Of a stretch of DNA of 64,000 bases, positions 25,110 to 34,816 are shown piece after piece. Source of the DNA: JAJCYL01 sp965206015 (GTDB lineage: Bacteria > Bacteroidota > Bacteroidia > Cytophagales > Cyclobacteriaceae); contig CBDBIW010000004.1 of NCBI GenBank assembly GCA_965206015.1, positions 248,001 to 312,000 on the forward strand. The letters are read 5' to 3'. The position numbers and the translations under genes are program-made. Position 1 is the first letter of the stretch. Every line of letters starts with the position of its first letter. The notes beneath the pieces were generated by a model. The model saw only the letters and a program-made list of their open reading frames with translations. It searched no databases and was not told the DNA's origin.

Positions 25110-27029
25110 TTACTTTTTGTCATTCACCTCTTCGTACTCCACATCAGATACATCACCGGTTTCTTCATCAGACTTTCCACCTGGCTGGGCTCCAGCATCA
25201 GTTGTTGGTCCTTCCTGGCCCTGAGTGGCGTTATATATTTCCTGAGATGCACCTGTCCATGCCTCATTGAGTACTTTGGACGCTGCGTCAATAGCGGCAA
25301 TGTCCTGATTTTTGTGAGCATCCTTCAATTGTTCTAATGCACTTTCAATCTTAGTTTTATTGTCATCAGATAGCTTTTCGCCGTATTCCTTTAACTGCTT
25401 ATCAGTCTGGAAGATTAATGAGTCCGCACCATTCAATTTGTCAATTTTCTCACGTTCTGCTTTATCAGTTTCCGCATTGGCCTCGGCCTCATTTTTCATT
25501 TTCTCGATTTCTTCATCTGTTAATCCGGAAGATGCTTCAATCCTGATCTTTTGCTCTTTGCCCGTGCCCTTATCTTTGGCAGAAACATTAAGTATGCCAT
25601 TGGCGTCAATGTCAAAGGTCACTTCTATCTGAGGAACTCCTCTTGGTTCTGGCGGTATTCCGTCCAAATGGAACCTGCCGATGGTTCGGTTATCCTTAGC
25701 CATTGGCCGCTCACCTTGTTGTACATGAATTTCCACAGTAGGCTGGCTATCAGCGGCCGTTGAAAAGGTCTCACTTTTCTTAGTCGGGATTGTGGTATTT
25801 GAGTCAATTAATTTAGTCATAACACCACCCATTGTTTCTATTCCAAGTGAAAGTGGGGTAACGTCCAGTAGTAAAACATCTTTAACTTCCCCGGTTAGAA
25901 CACCACCCTGGATTGCTGCTCCAACAGCCACAACTTCATCTGGATTTACACCTTTTGATGGCTTCTTGCCAAAGAATGCTTCAACTTCTTCTTGAATTTT
26001 AGGAATCCTTGTAGAGCCTCCAACTAATATTATCTCATCAATTTCAGAGGGTGATAAATCCGCATCCTTCAAAGCTTTTTTGACAGGTGCCATTGACCTT
26101 TGTACCAATTTATCTGAAAGTTGTTCAAACTTAGCCCTGGATAATGTTCTTACCAGATGCTTTGGCACTCCGTCAACTGGCATGATATATGGCAGATTGA
26201 TTTCAGTGCTAGTAGAACTTGACAGTTCGATTTTGGCTTTTTCAGCTCCTTCTTTTAGACGCTGTAAAGCCATTGGGTCTTTTCTCAAATCTATTCCTTC
26301 ATCAGCTTTAAATTCATCCGCTAACCAGTTCATAATGACAGCATCAAAATCATCTCCACCCAAATGAACATCACCATTAGTTGACTTAACTTCAAAAACC
26401 CCTTCACCCAGTTCAAGAACAGAAATATCGAAAGTTCCCCCACCTAAGTCGTAGACGGCAATTTTCATATCCTTATTCTTTTTATCAAGCCCATAAGCCA
26501 GAGCAGCAGCAGTTGGCTCATTGATAATTCGTTTGACTTCAAGTCCTGCGATTGTACCCGCTTCTTTAGTCGCTTGTCTTTCAGAATCATTAAAATATGC
26601 AGGTACAGTAATAACTGCTTCTTTTACTTCTGTTCCAAGATAATCTTCTGCGGTAGATTTCATTTTTTGTAAAATCATTGCAGATACTTCCTGTGGAGTG
26701 TATTTTCTATCTCCGATGCTTACTCTAACTGTATCATTATTACCGGATTCAACTTCGTAAGACAAATTCTTCATCTCCTCAGTGACATCCTTAAACTTCT
26801 TGCCCATGAATCTTTTCACAGACGTTACTGTATTTTTTGGATTGGTAATTGCCTGTCTTTTAGCAGGATCTCCCACTTTTCTTTCGCCCTTGCCATCTTC
26901 CAAAAAGGCCACAATAGAGGGAGTTGTCCTTTTGCCCTCACTGTTAGGAATAACAACCGGCTCATTACCCTCCATTACAGCAACGCATGAGTTGGTGGTT
27001 CCCAAGTCTATTCCAATAATTTTTCCCAT
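25110..27029 (-). CDS. dnaK: Molecular chaperone DnaK (Hsp70)
   Basis: ATP-driven chaperone that binds exposed hydrophobic segments, with DnaJ and GrpE as partners. The 639-residue protein begins MGKIIGIDLGTTNSCVAVME. The nucleotide domain includes AVYDLGGGTFDISVLELG and EIILVGGSTRIPKIQEEVEA. The substrate domain starts at DVTPLSLGIETMGGVMTKLI. The C-terminal lid ends in a G-, Q- and E-rich tail. Intact. The neighbours are insertion-element debris on one side and the HIT/greA pair on the other. Confidence 0.98.
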   Translation of the reverse strand: MGKIIGIDLGTTNSCVAVMEGNEPVVIPNSEGKRTTPSIVAFLEDGKGERKVGDPAKRQAITNPKNTVTSVKRFMGKKFKDVTEEMKNLSYEVESGNNDTVRVSIGDRKYTPQEVSAMILQKMKSTAEDYLGTEVKEAVITVPAYFNDSERQATKEAGTIAGLEVKRIINEPTAAALAYGLDKKNKDMKIAVYDLGGGTFDISVLELGEGVFEVKSTNGDVHLGGDDFDAVIMNWLADEFKADEGIDLRKDPMALQRLKEGAEKAKIELSSSTSTEINLPYIMPVDGVPKHLVRTLSRAKFEQLSDKLVQRSMAPVKKALKDADLSPSEIDEIILVGGSTRIPKIQEEVEAFFGKKPSKGVNPDEVVAVGAAIQGGVLTGEVKDVLLLDVTPLSLGIETMGGVMTKLIDSNTTIPTKKSETFSTAADSQPTVEIHVQQGERPMAKDNRTIGRFHLDGIPPEPRGVPQIEVTFDIDANGILNVSAKDKGTGKEQKIRIEASSGLTDEEIEKMKNEAEANAETDKAEREKIDKLNGADSLIFQTDKQLKEYGEKLSDDNKTKIESALEQLKDAHKNQDIAAIDAASKVLNEAWTGASQEIYNATQGQEGPTTDAGAQPGGKSDEETGDVSDVEYEEVNDKK

Positions 27030-27189
27030 GTTCTTTTGTAAGTTTTTATCGACACAAAATCCAGAAACTGCCTCTTTTTCAGGTGTCGCCTAGTTATTTA
27101 ATCTTTTATTTGTTGAATGGAGGGAGGTCAATGGTTGTGCCAACCATAAAAACGAGTCAGAATTGTGACATAATGTCAGAAATTACTTT

Positions 27190-27585
27190 CTAATCGAAGT
27201 TCGAATTAATCTCTTTGCAGATAGACTCTAATTCCTCGGGGGGTAATTTCAGTTTGGGATTGCTGAAATTAATATCATGAATGCTATTGAGTGGAATAAG
27301 GTGAATGTGGGCATGTGGCACTTCTAACCCAACAATTGCAACACCCACACGGAGACACGAAATCGACTTTTCAATAGCCTTTGCCACTTGCTTACTGAAA
27401 ATGACCAAGTCTGATAAGATGTCATCGTCAAGGTCAAAAATATAGTCCTCCTCTTTTTTTGGAATCACCAGGACATGCCCCTTAGCTAGCGGATTTATGT
27501 CCAAAAAGGCTATAAAATGGTCATCTTCGGCCACTATGTATGCCGGAATCTCACGGTTGACAATTCTGGTAAATATGCTGGGCAT
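27190..27585 (-). CDS. HIT-family nucleotide-binding hydrolase (Hint-like)
   Basis: Histidine-triad protein of 131 residues. The triad HAHIHLIPL lies near residues 96-104, after VGLEVPH, and the N-terminus (SIFTRIVNREIPAYIVAEDD) is that of bacterial Hint proteins, which hydrolyse adenosine phosphoramidates and acyl-adenylates. Its start lies 2 bases after the end of greA, so the two are cotranscribed. Confidence 0.92.
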   Translation of the reverse strand: MPSIFTRIVNREIPAYIVAEDDHFIAFLDINPLAKGHVLVIPKKEEDYIFDLDDDILSDLVIFSKQVAKAIEKSISCLRVGVAIVGLEVPHAHIHLIPLNSIHDINFSNPKLKLPPEELESICKEINSNFD

Positions 27586-27587
27586 TA

Positions 27588-28064
27588 CTACATTAGGCTG
27601 ATATCGAGGACTTCGAATTCAATCTTGCCTGCCGGAGTCTCAATGATTGCCTTTTCTCCGATCTTCTTACCCAATAACCCTTTACCAATAGGAGATTTGA
27701 CAGATATTTTACCGGTTTTAAGGTCTGCCTCTTCTTCTGACACGAGTGCATAATTCATCGTCATGCCATTTTTAAGATTCTTGGTGGTGACCTTCGAAAG
27801 AACTGAGGCTTTTGAAATATTCACCTTGGATTCATCTATTACTCTGCCATTGCCAACAACTCCTTCTAATTTGGCTATTTTTAATTCTAACAAGCCCTGT
27901 GCATTCTTAGCGGCATCATACTCCGCATTTTCACTCAGATCCCCTTTATCCCTGGCTTCAGCAATTTCTTTTGCGATATTGGTCCTACCCGTGGTTTTTA
28001 AGTAGTTTAATTCGTCTTTGAGCTTTTGTAAACCCTGTGCTGTGTAATAGGAAATATTTCCCAT
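27588..28064 (-). CDS. greA: Transcription elongation factor GreA
   Basis: Rescues backtracked RNA polymerase by stimulating cleavage of the transcript 3' end. The 158-residue protein has an N-terminal coiled coil (YYTAQGLQKLKDELNYLKTT) with the acidic tip ARDKGDLSENAEYDAAKNAQ, which holds the catalytic Asp and Glu. The C-terminal FKBP-like domain includes SPIGKGLLGKKIGEKAII. It begins a greA-HIT operon. Confidence 0.97.
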   Translation of the reverse strand: MGNISYYTAQGLQKLKDELNYLKTTGRTNIAKEIAEARDKGDLSENAEYDAAKNAQGLLELKIAKLEGVVGNGRVIDESKVNISKASVLSKVTTKNLKNGMTMNYALVSEEEADLKTGKISVKSPIGKGLLGKKIGEKAIIETPAGKIEFEVLDISLM

Positions 28065-28250
28065 GTCTATCTCGCTGTTCAGTCTCTAAAAATAAAATAA
28101 CGGATCCAGAACTGAAACCGTCTCTCTGTTTAAGGAATATCTTTGATGGCCTTAAAGGTAGTAGATTCTAGATTTTTCAACAAATCGGCACTTTCAAATA
28201 GGGGAAATCGTATTATTGTCAAATTTGACCAAATCTCAAAATCAAGTATT

Positions 28251-28550
28251 ATGATTCTTTATAATGTGACCGTAAATATTGATCCCGATGTAGAAGTTGA
28301 ATGGTTGGAGTGGATGAGGTCAATTCATATACCCAATGTAATGGCTACAGAATTATTTGTTGACCAAAAGATTTTCAGGTTGCTCAATGAGGATGATGCT
28401 TCGACCTATTCTATTCAATACTTTGCGAAGTCCCTTGATGAATTGAATCTGTACTTTGAGAAGTATGCTCCAAATCTGATGAAGGAACACCTTGATAGAT
28501 ACAAAGACAAACATGTTGCTTTCAGGACGGTTCTGGAGTCTGTTATTTGA
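28251..28550 (+). CDS. DUF4286 family protein
   Basis: Small Bacteroidota protein of 99 residues. I start at the ATG at 28251 (MILYNVTVNIDPDVEVEWLE), which matches the family N-terminus; the frame is open for 36 codons upstream, but that part is not conserved-looking. Other visible segments are MATELFVDQKIFRLLNEDDA and YSIQYFAKSLDELNLYFEKY. The family has a ferredoxin-like appearance but no assigned function. It is divergent from greA and convergent with the TPR gene. Confidence 0.85.
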   Translation: MILYNVTVNIDPDVEVEWLEWMRSIHIPNVMATELFVDQKIFRLLNEDDASTYSIQYFAKSLDELNLYFEKYAPNLMKEHLDRYKDKHVAFRTVLESVI

Positions 28551-28564
28551 TTTGACTTTTTAAT

Positions 28565-31552
28565 TTATGGAGAAGGAAAGGTGAAATTTTCAAAGTCCTG
28601 AATTGCTGAATTTACTTTTCGCTGGAAGCTCTCGAACTCCTCTTCCTCAAGTAATAATTTAAGTTTCTGTAGTTCATTTTGACCGTAATTAGACTGGCCA
28701 ATTTCTACTGACACTAGCACATATTCTTTAAGCAGTCTTACCGCATAAGGGTTAATCTCGATAGCATTCAACAAGATACTATAAGCCAAATCCATATCTT
28801 TCACTTGATCTTTGAAAAACTTACTGGCAATTATCACTTCTGCCTCATTGAATGGGTTCTGTAAACCACGTTCTTGAAAATATTGTACTGAAACTGGGTC
28901 ATCAGGATTAGACCAAAATTGCCTTATCTCATTATTCATTATTTTTTCAATATTAATATTCCCATCAACCACCTGGTACAAATTGAGTTCATTCCTCAAT
29001 TCCGCAATCATGGGGTAATATAATGATGAATCGATTAGCCCAATTCTGTTTAAGTGCATATTCGCTTCCCTGTAATTCCCGTCTTCAATCTGTTTTCTGA
29101 TATTCAAAACATGCGCCCCAATACTGAAACTAATGTCATCAATTGAAGCAAAGAGTTGTTCCCGACCAAGTTGGTCCAAATCTCCAGGTCTATATTTCAT
29201 TACCTGGTATTTCAGTGCATCAGAATTGCCGTTGATAACTGCACTTATCGGAGCAGTTAGTGCGAAAACAATATCATTCGAAACGCCAATTGAATCTTCC
29301 ATCAATAGTTGATTCCAAATACCCAGTGCCCGGGCTTTTTCACCGGCCTCGGTTAATGAAATGGCAAGGTTAGCTCTAGCGCCTTGGTAGTCTTCTTCCA
29401 AGGCTATCTGAAAAAAATCTGCTGCCAATCGTGGAGCATTGTGGTCCAATGCTACTATCCCCATTACATGGTTATAATATCCCTTTTTTACAGGCCCATT
29501 TTGCAATTGGTCAAGACTTCTAAGAAATGAGGTTAAATCATTACTCATGTATTGCATGAGCGCACTCAAATAAGTAAGTTGACGGCTGTAGAGAGCGTTA
29601 TTTTGGGCAGTGGCATATCCACTTATAATTCCAATCTCACTCTTTTTGGGACTGTTTAATTTCGAAAATCCCCAATTATACAGGTATGTGAATTGATGTA
29701 GGTCCAGACTTGAATCATTTTGACCGAGGGAGAGCTCAGCGTCCAACCATTTGGTAGTGTTATTACTATAGGCCAGTAAATTCGTTTTCAGAGGTAGGTG
29801 AACTGAAGTATCGAATATGTTTTTTAAGGAATCTACAGGTAGTCCGACCTCATTCCTGCTTAACAAATCAATGATATTTGTGGTATTTGTTTTGTTTTCC
29901 CAGCCACCATTTGCACCAGCTTCCATATAGTAAACTGCAGAATCTAGCAAATTGGTCTCCTTGAAAATAAGGCCAAGGTTATTTTTGATTTCATTGCTTT
30001 CTGGAAATTTACCGATCCCTTCTTTCAGAGTGAAAAGCGCATCGAAAAACAGGGAATTTGCTTTTTGTGCATTGGCCAAATTAATATAGGCAAATTCAGT
30101 GGGATTTTTTTGTGTAGCTTTTTTGAAACTTTGAATGGCCTTACTCAGGTCGTTTTGTTTATAGCCTAACTCTCCTAGGCTGTAGTTGGAGCGATGATTA
30201 TTAAACCCAAATATTGCTCCTCGTTTGTAATATTCTTCAGCGAGAAAATTATTACCCTCATGGTAGTATACACTTCCCAATCCGTTGTAATAGCCGGCGA
30301 CCGCTTGGTTTAAGGCAGCCTGGTTTGACAGGTAGTAAAATGCAGCAATAACCACAAGACCAGCAAGATTGGCCGAAAAATAAGGCATGTTATCCTCATG
30401 ATAGGCAATTTTATAAACTGACAAATTCTTGTTTATAAGATTGATAAAGTTGGCCAGTAAATAAAGCAAGAACATCATGCCAAAACCGATGTGTGAGAAG
30501 ACGATGGCATCCTCAAAAGTTTCAAGAACAGGGTCATTGAGAGTAACCGTATGATAAGTAATGGTTGCAAAACATATCACACCAAGTGTCAGGAAAAGAT
30601 ATCCTCCTAATGGGCGAAATGACAAAATATGTTCATATCTAATTTCTCTCTGTTTAAATCCCCAAAGCCCGATGATGGCTGACGTCAATAACAATAAGAA
30701 AGCATTCACATAGAGTAAGTCCCAATCAATGACGAAAGCATTCTTTAAATAAACCAATCCTAAATTCAGGAAGTAGAGCGTACTTAAGATAATAAAATGA
30801 GTCAGGTTATGCTTACCGTTCTTACCGTTTTGATTAACAGACCCTGAAATGAGGAAGAGTATTAAAAAAATGATTTCATGCGAAACCAAAAAGATAAATA
30901 GGATACTCATTACGACAGGAGTTGTATAATTATAATGCACTAAAAAATAAAAGGGGTTTTGATTTTGAGAAAAAAGGGCAATCAGAATTGCAATGACGGC
31001 AATGACACTTGTAAATAACACCAACCTGGTGGTGAATTCTATTTCACATTTAAAGGCGTGAATATAATAGCTCATTGGAAGTACTAGACACAAGACTATG
31101 ATGAGGAAAGTGTTATCAATCCAGCCAAAAATCTCAAGCTGTTCTAATCTGAAGTTTACAAAAAGGAAACTACTCAGAGCGGTTGCCACCAAATACCAAA
31201 ACCGTTTCAAGTAGGTGGTAATGGTAAGGAGCATAATCAGACCGGCACAGAAAATGCTCAAGAAAATATAACCCGTTCCTGTTGTTATTTGATGTGCGCT
31301 TCCCTGGTAATATTGATTTATAAGATAATTATCCGCTAAGAGTTCGAATTCAAATAGGCCTACTTGAATTTTCTTCACAGGCACTTCTATAGTTTCGGCA
31401 GCACTTGTAACGTTCCAATCGAGTGCACTATCATTTCCTCTTAAAACACTGAAGCTATAATAAAATAGACTACCCAGGAAAAAGGCTAATAGTAAGGTAT
31501 AGATTCGACGTTCAGATGAAGGCCAACTCTTCCAAAAAAACAAATCGCTCAT
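28565..31552 (-). CDS. Large polytopic membrane protein with C-terminal TPR repeats
   Basis: A 995-residue protein. Residues 1-~400 contain about twelve hydrophobic segments (for example IYTLLLAFFLGSLFYYSFSV and YLFLTLGVICFATITYHTVT). From ~410 onward come TPR-type helices: AVAGYYNGLGSVYYHEGNNF, FAYINLANAQKANSLFFDAL and LAADFFQIALEEDYQGARAN. I do not recognise a named family. The shape, a membrane domain plus a long repeat domain, suggests a scaffold or envelope assembly protein. It overlaps gatC by 4 bases, so it belongs to the plsC-gatC transcript. Confidence 0.75.
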   Translation of the reverse strand: MSDLFFWKSWPSSERRIYTLLLAFFLGSLFYYSFSVLRGNDSALDWNVTSAAETIEVPVKKIQVGLFEFELLADNYLINQYYQGSAHQITTGTGYIFLSIFCAGLIMLLTITTYLKRFWYLVATALSSFLFVNFRLEQLEIFGWIDNTFLIIVLCLVLPMSYYIHAFKCEIEFTTRLVLFTSVIAVIAILIALFSQNQNPFYFLVHYNYTTPVVMSILFIFLVSHEIIFLILFLISGSVNQNGKNGKHNLTHFIILSTLYFLNLGLVYLKNAFVIDWDLLYVNAFLLLLTSAIIGLWGFKQREIRYEHILSFRPLGGYLFLTLGVICFATITYHTVTLNDPVLETFEDAIVFSHIGFGMMFLLYLLANFINLINKNLSVYKIAYHEDNMPYFSANLAGLVVIAAFYYLSNQAALNQAVAGYYNGLGSVYYHEGNNFLAEEYYKRGAIFGFNNHRSNYSLGELGYKQNDLSKAIQSFKKATQKNPTEFAYINLANAQKANSLFFDALFTLKEGIGKFPESNEIKNNLGLIFKETNLLDSAVYYMEAGANGGWENKTNTTNIIDLLSRNEVGLPVDSLKNIFDTSVHLPLKTNLLAYSNNTTKWLDAELSLGQNDSSLDLHQFTYLYNWGFSKLNSPKKSEIGIISGYATAQNNALYSRQLTYLSALMQYMSNDLTSFLRSLDQLQNGPVKKGYYNHVMGIVALDHNAPRLAADFFQIALEEDYQGARANLAISLTEAGEKARALGIWNQLLMEDSIGVSNDIVFALTAPISAVINGNSDALKYQVMKYRPGDLDQLGREQLFASIDDISFSIGAHVLNIRKQIEDGNYREANMHLNRIGLIDSSLYYPMIAELRNELNLYQVVDGNINIEKIMNNEIRQFWSNPDDPVSVQYFQERGLQNPFNEAEVIIASKFFKDQVKDMDLAYSILLNAIEINPYAVRLLKEYVLVSVEIGQSNYGQNELQKLKLLLEEEEFESFQRKVNSAIQDFENFTFPSP

Positions 31553-31848
31553 TTACCTTTATTCTTTATCACTTTGGGCACAATAAAGAACTTATCACTA
31601 TTTTTTGGAGATAATTTCAATGCGACCTCTCGATTTAAACTATTATTAGCAGTGTCCTCTCTTAGTTGATTGATCTCTTTAGACATATGAGTAAGAGGTT
31701 CTACTCCTTCGGTATCCGCCTCATTCAACTTTTCCACCCAGGTAAGTATTTCACTTAAATCTTTGAGCAACTTTTCTTCATCTTTAGGATTCACTTCCAA
31801 CCTCGACAGGTGAGCGATCTTCTCCAAAGTCTCTTTGGTTACCTTCAT
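31549..31848 (-). CDS. gatC: Asp/Glu-tRNA amidotransferase subunit C
   Basis: Small subunit of GatCAB, which amidates misacylated Glu-tRNA(Gln) or Asp-tRNA(Asn). The 99-residue protein has the family N-terminus (VTKETLEKIAHLSRLEVNPK, DLSEILTWVEKLNEADTEGV, EPLTHMSKEINQLREDTANN). Its start lies inside the plsC gene, overlapping it by 65 bases in another frame, and its stop overlaps the TPR gene by 4 bases, so translation is probably coupled. gatA and gatB are not in this window. Confidence 0.92.
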   Translation of the reverse strand: MKVTKETLEKIAHLSRLEVNPKDEEKLLKDLSEILTWVEKLNEADTEGVEPLTHMSKEINQLREDTANNSLNREVALKLSPKNSDKFFIVPKVIKNKGK

Positions 31849-32575
31849 CTACATTCGAACGCTTTAATTCCTCTGCAATAATATTAAAAACCCTGTTGCT
31901 AAGTTCATTGACAGACCTAATAGAGTACTCACCCGGGTCAATAGATTCGTGATAGGTGATTTTTAAATGCCGGTGATTGGGTAAAAATTTATTATCGTCC
32001 GGAAGAAAAAGCCAATTATAAGCTATTGTAACGGGCACTACGAGCGTGTTATTCTCAATTGCTGCCTTAAATGCACCTGGTTTAAAGGGTGATATATTTG
32101 GGGGATTGGTCGTATTAATTCCCCCTTCGGGAAATATCGTAAGACTTATTCCTCTATCGAGTGCATCAATAGACCGTTGAAGAGTCTCGTATTTACTTCT
32201 CATATTGCTTCGGTCAACCAGAATATGGAGTTTACGATACATATAGCCGAATAGAGGAATCTTTGCCATCGAGTTTTTGCCAACAAAAGCAAAAGGTACT
32301 GGAGTCAAGCCCATTATGGGGATGTCAATGTATGAGAAATGATTCGGACAGAATATGTATTTCTTCTGCGCACTAAGTTTTTCTTTGAAATCTCTCTCAA
32401 CCCTTACAAAGCACAATGCAAAAAATCCTATGGCCCAGTAATAGTTTAGCCACAAAGCCATCTTTTGCCATTTCTTCCTTTGGACCAGGATAAAAATAAG
32501 AGGTAATAAGAGCAGAAAAAGACCCCAGAATACGCCAATACAATAAATGGAATAGACTCTTCTATTTAACCTCAT
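31784..32575 (-). CDS. 1-acyl-glycerol-3-phosphate acyltransferase (PlsC family)
   Basis: Transfers an acyl group to lysophosphatidic acid in phospholipid synthesis. It has the acyltransferase boxes: NHFSYIDIPI (NHx4D), and LTIFPEGGINTTNPPNISPF containing FPEG. Two N-terminal hydrophobic segments (residues 6-30 and ~40-58) anchor it. Length 263 is normal. The 3' end overlaps gatC by 65 bases, more than usual, and the last 20 residues (DEGNQRDFGEDRSPVEVGSE) look like an extension. Confidence 0.9.
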   Translation of the reverse strand: MRLNRRVYSIYCIGVFWGLFLLLLPLIFILVQRKKWQKMALWLNYYWAIGFFALCFVRVERDFKEKLSAQKKYIFCPNHFSYIDIPIMGLTPVPFAFVGKNSMAKIPLFGYMYRKLHILVDRSNMRSKYETLQRSIDALDRGISLTIFPEGGINTTNPPNISPFKPGAFKAAIENNTLVVPVTIAYNWLFLPDDNKFLPNHRHLKITYHESIDPGEYSIRSVNELSNRVFNIIAEELKRSNVDEGNQRDFGEDRSPVEVGSES

Positions 32576-32666
32576 CTAAGAATTTGGTACACTGCAATTT
32601 CAACATCCGGACTATTGCGGATAGTCTCATTGCCATAGTTCTCGAAACTATAAAAAAATAAAGAAT

Positions 32667-32985
32667 ATGAATTTTATCTCCTAACTGTTTGCTCTTCACA
32701 TTGCAATAAGTACACTTTTCGCTGCTTGCAGTTCACCGCAAGGTAATAAGAGTGATGTTCCGTTGAAACGCTTGTGAATGATTTATATGGAGGTACAAGT
32801 GGTATATCTGTTGATGCTGAGGGTAACATATACTCATCATTGAACGGTCTAATTTGATTTGGAAATTTTGAGTTATTACTGGCCTTCTGTTGCGAGATTT
32901 TTAAAGGAGATAGGCCACTAGCATTTATGCAGGTAATCCAATAGGAGACAATGGACTTATTGATTATTTTGCCCTCAAATTCGTA
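32667..32985 (+). pseudogene. Remnant of a lipoprotein with NHL/beta-propeller repeats
   Basis: The 413-base gap between plsC and the aminotransferase has no intact gene. The plus strand shows ATG at 32667 with an early TAA, then LFALHIAISTLFAACSSPQG, a good lipoprotein signal. In shifted frames follow VNDLYGGTSGISVDAEGNIY and ATSIYAGNPIGDNG, which look like NHL-repeat strands. Each piece is in a different frame and short, so this is probably a decayed, internally deleted gene. Tentative. Confidence 0.45.
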
Positions 32986-32988
32986 CCA

Positions 32989-34197
32989 ATGACAGATTTT
33001 AATTCCATACTCGCAGACAGGATAGTTAATATGGCTGAATCAGCCACCCTGGCAATGGCAAGGAAGGCCAGGGAAATGAAAGTGGAAGGCATTGATATTA
33101 TCAGCTTAAGTATTGGAGAGCCAGACTTTAAAACGCCAAAACACATTCAAGAAGCGGCAAAAGCTGCGATTGACGAAGGAAAATATTTTGGTTACTCTCC
33201 CGTACCAGGTTATATGGATTTGAGGGAAGCAATTGCCGAAAAGCTTAGACACGAAAACGAAATTAAATCGAAAGCAGATAATATAGTTGTATCCACCGGA
33301 GCAAAACAGTCCATTGCCAATGTGATCATCTCCATTTCCAACCCAGGAGATGAAATTGTAATTCTCATGCCATACTGGGTGAGTTATAGAGATATTACCC
33401 TATTTGCGGGAGCAACACCCGTTTTTGCTGAAGGTACCATTGAGAATGACTTTAAGGTTATGGCTGACGATTTGGATGCTGTCATTACTGATAAAACGAA
33501 AGCCATTCTCTTTTCTTCGCCAAGTAATCCAACTGGTTCAGTATTTACCAGAGACGAGATTGCCACAATTGTGAAGGTAATGGAGAAATACCCTGAAGTA
33601 CTTATAATCTCGGACGAGATTTATGAGCACATTAATTACTCCGGAGGCCATGTAAGCATTGGTTCGTTTGACGAGGTTGAAGATCGGACAATAACGGTGA
33701 ATGGATTCTCGAAGGGGTTCGCAATGACAGGATGGAGGATTGGTTATATCTCTGCTCCAGTCGCAATTGCTAAAGCCTGCGAGAAGGTTCAAGGACAAAT
33801 TACCTCTGGTGCAAATTCAATTGCCCAGAGGGCTGCGCTGGCGGGCCTCAAGAGTGACCTCGGTCCAACGAGAGAAATGACCCATGAATACCTAAAACGC
33901 AGAGACCTTGTGTTAGGCCTGTTAGATGATATACCAGGTGTGAGAACCTACGTACCATCTGGGGCATTTTACATTTTCCCGGATATAAGTGAATTTTTTG
34001 GTAAAAGCTTTGGTTCGCTAACTATAAAGGATGCCAATGATCTCTCCTTGTACATTCTAAATGAGGCAAAGGTCTCAGTAGTAACTGGAGATGCTTTTGG
34101 TGCGCCAAAGTGTATTCGAATTTCTTATGCAGCCTCAGACGAGGAATTGAAGGAAGCGATAAGACGAATTAAGAAAGCCCTGTCCAAACTTAACTAA
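32989..34197 (+). CDS. Pyridoxal-phosphate aminotransferase, aspartate aminotransferase type
   Basis: Class I aminotransferase (fold type I) that moves amino groups between aspartate and 2-oxoglutarate, or related substrates. Landmarks: SLSIGEPDFKTPKHIQEAA near the N-terminus, FSSPSNPTGSVFTRDEIA, ISDEIYEHINYSG (PLP-pyridine Asp), the Schiff-base Lys in NGFSKGFAMTGWRIGY, and the carboxylate Arg in CIRISYA. Length 402 is typical. Exact substrate cannot be fixed from sequence alone. Confidence 0.92.
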   Translation: MTDFNSILADRIVNMAESATLAMARKAREMKVEGIDIISLSIGEPDFKTPKHIQEAAKAAIDEGKYFGYSPVPGYMDLREAIAEKLRHENEIKSKADNIVVSTGAKQSIANVIISISNPGDEIVILMPYWVSYRDITLFAGATPVFAEGTIENDFKVMADDLDAVITDKTKAILFSSPSNPTGSVFTRDEIATIVKVMEKYPEVLIISDEIYEHINYSGGHVSIGSFDEVEDRTITVNGFSKGFAMTGWRIGYISAPVAIAKACEKVQGQITSGANSIAQRAALAGLKSDLGPTREMTHEYLKRRDLVLGLLDDIPGVRTYVPSGAFYIFPDISEFFGKSFGSLTIKDANDLSLYILNEAKVSVVTGDAFGAPKCIRISYAASDEELKEAIRRIKKALSKLN

Positions 34198-34209
34198 TCT
34201 CAACTTTTC

Positions 34210-34455
34210 CTAAGGTACAGGATCATACCCCTGACCTCCCCGGGGATGGCACCTGCTGAACCTTTTCAGCCCAAGCCAGAATCCCCTGAAAATGCCGTGT
34301 TTGAATATTGCTTGTTTGACGTACTCCGAACAGGTTGGTTGGTATCTGCAGGAGGGGGGGATAAGAGGTGAGATACAGTACTGGTAAAAAACTATTGGGA
34401 GTGCAACCAATTTTCTTAGATGATTTTGGTAAATCTTTTTTGAGTTGTTTGACAT
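34210..34455 (-). CDS. yidD: Membrane protein insertion efficiency factor YidD
   Basis: Small protein that helps YidC insert inner-membrane proteins. From the ATG at 34455 (MSNNSKKIYQNHLRKLVALP) it is 81 residues, the normal size. The family signature is complete: YQYCISPLIPPSCRYQPTCS, EYVKQAIFKHGIFRGFWLGL, then KRFSRCHPRGGQGYDPVP. A frame extending to 34527 adds 24 residues that do not fit the family. It is convergent with the aminotransferase. Confidence 0.92.
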   Translation of the reverse strand: MSNNSKKIYQNHLRKLVALPIVFYQYCISPLIPPSCRYQPTCSEYVKQAIFKHGIFRGFWLGLKRFSRCHPRGGQGYDPVP

Positions 34456-34461
34456 ATCAGA

Positions 34462-34487
34462 CCTATAATAAGCACCTATAATAAGCA
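34462..34487. repeat. Perfect tandem duplication, 13 bp x 2
   Basis: Unit cctataataagca twice head to tail, 6 bases upstream of the yidD ATG. On the minus strand it lies in the ribosome-binding and leader region. Confidence 0.88.
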
Positions 34488-34527
34488 TGAGAAGATGAGC
34501 ATAAAAGAAAATGTCATTTTTTTGCAT

Positions 34528-34816
34528 ACTGTAAATTTGTATTTTAACTTAACCTATATTTAACTTAACTTAATGGAGACTTGAATAGAAATGTTTTATT
34601 GAATTAGGCACTTAGTAAGCCTTTAAAAGTGGCCTTAGTTTACGTATGGGTACACTTTGATCTAAAAATCAATCCTTCCCAAGAGTTTGTCTCAAGCAAT
34701 ATTCGAATTTCTTTTATTTCCATCGTCTCAGAGCAATTTATTACATGCCTAGTTCAAATGTTTTATTCATAAGCTTAACTTACATACATGGAACCTGCAA
34801 CTGCGATTTTTAGAAA
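34528..34816. other. Intergenic region between yidD and the sdp-like operon
   Basis: About 290 bases, very AT-rich, with no gene. It holds one exact TAnnTTTG match on the plus strand at 34532-34539 (taaatttg), without a -33 TTG, and a near-repeat of ttaacttaac at 34544-34570. The operon promoter is probably here but I cannot place it with confidence. Confidence 0.4.

Noticed and set aside
34266..34527. Longer YidD start at 34527
   Set aside because: The extra 24 residues do not fit the family and cover the 13-bp tandem duplication.
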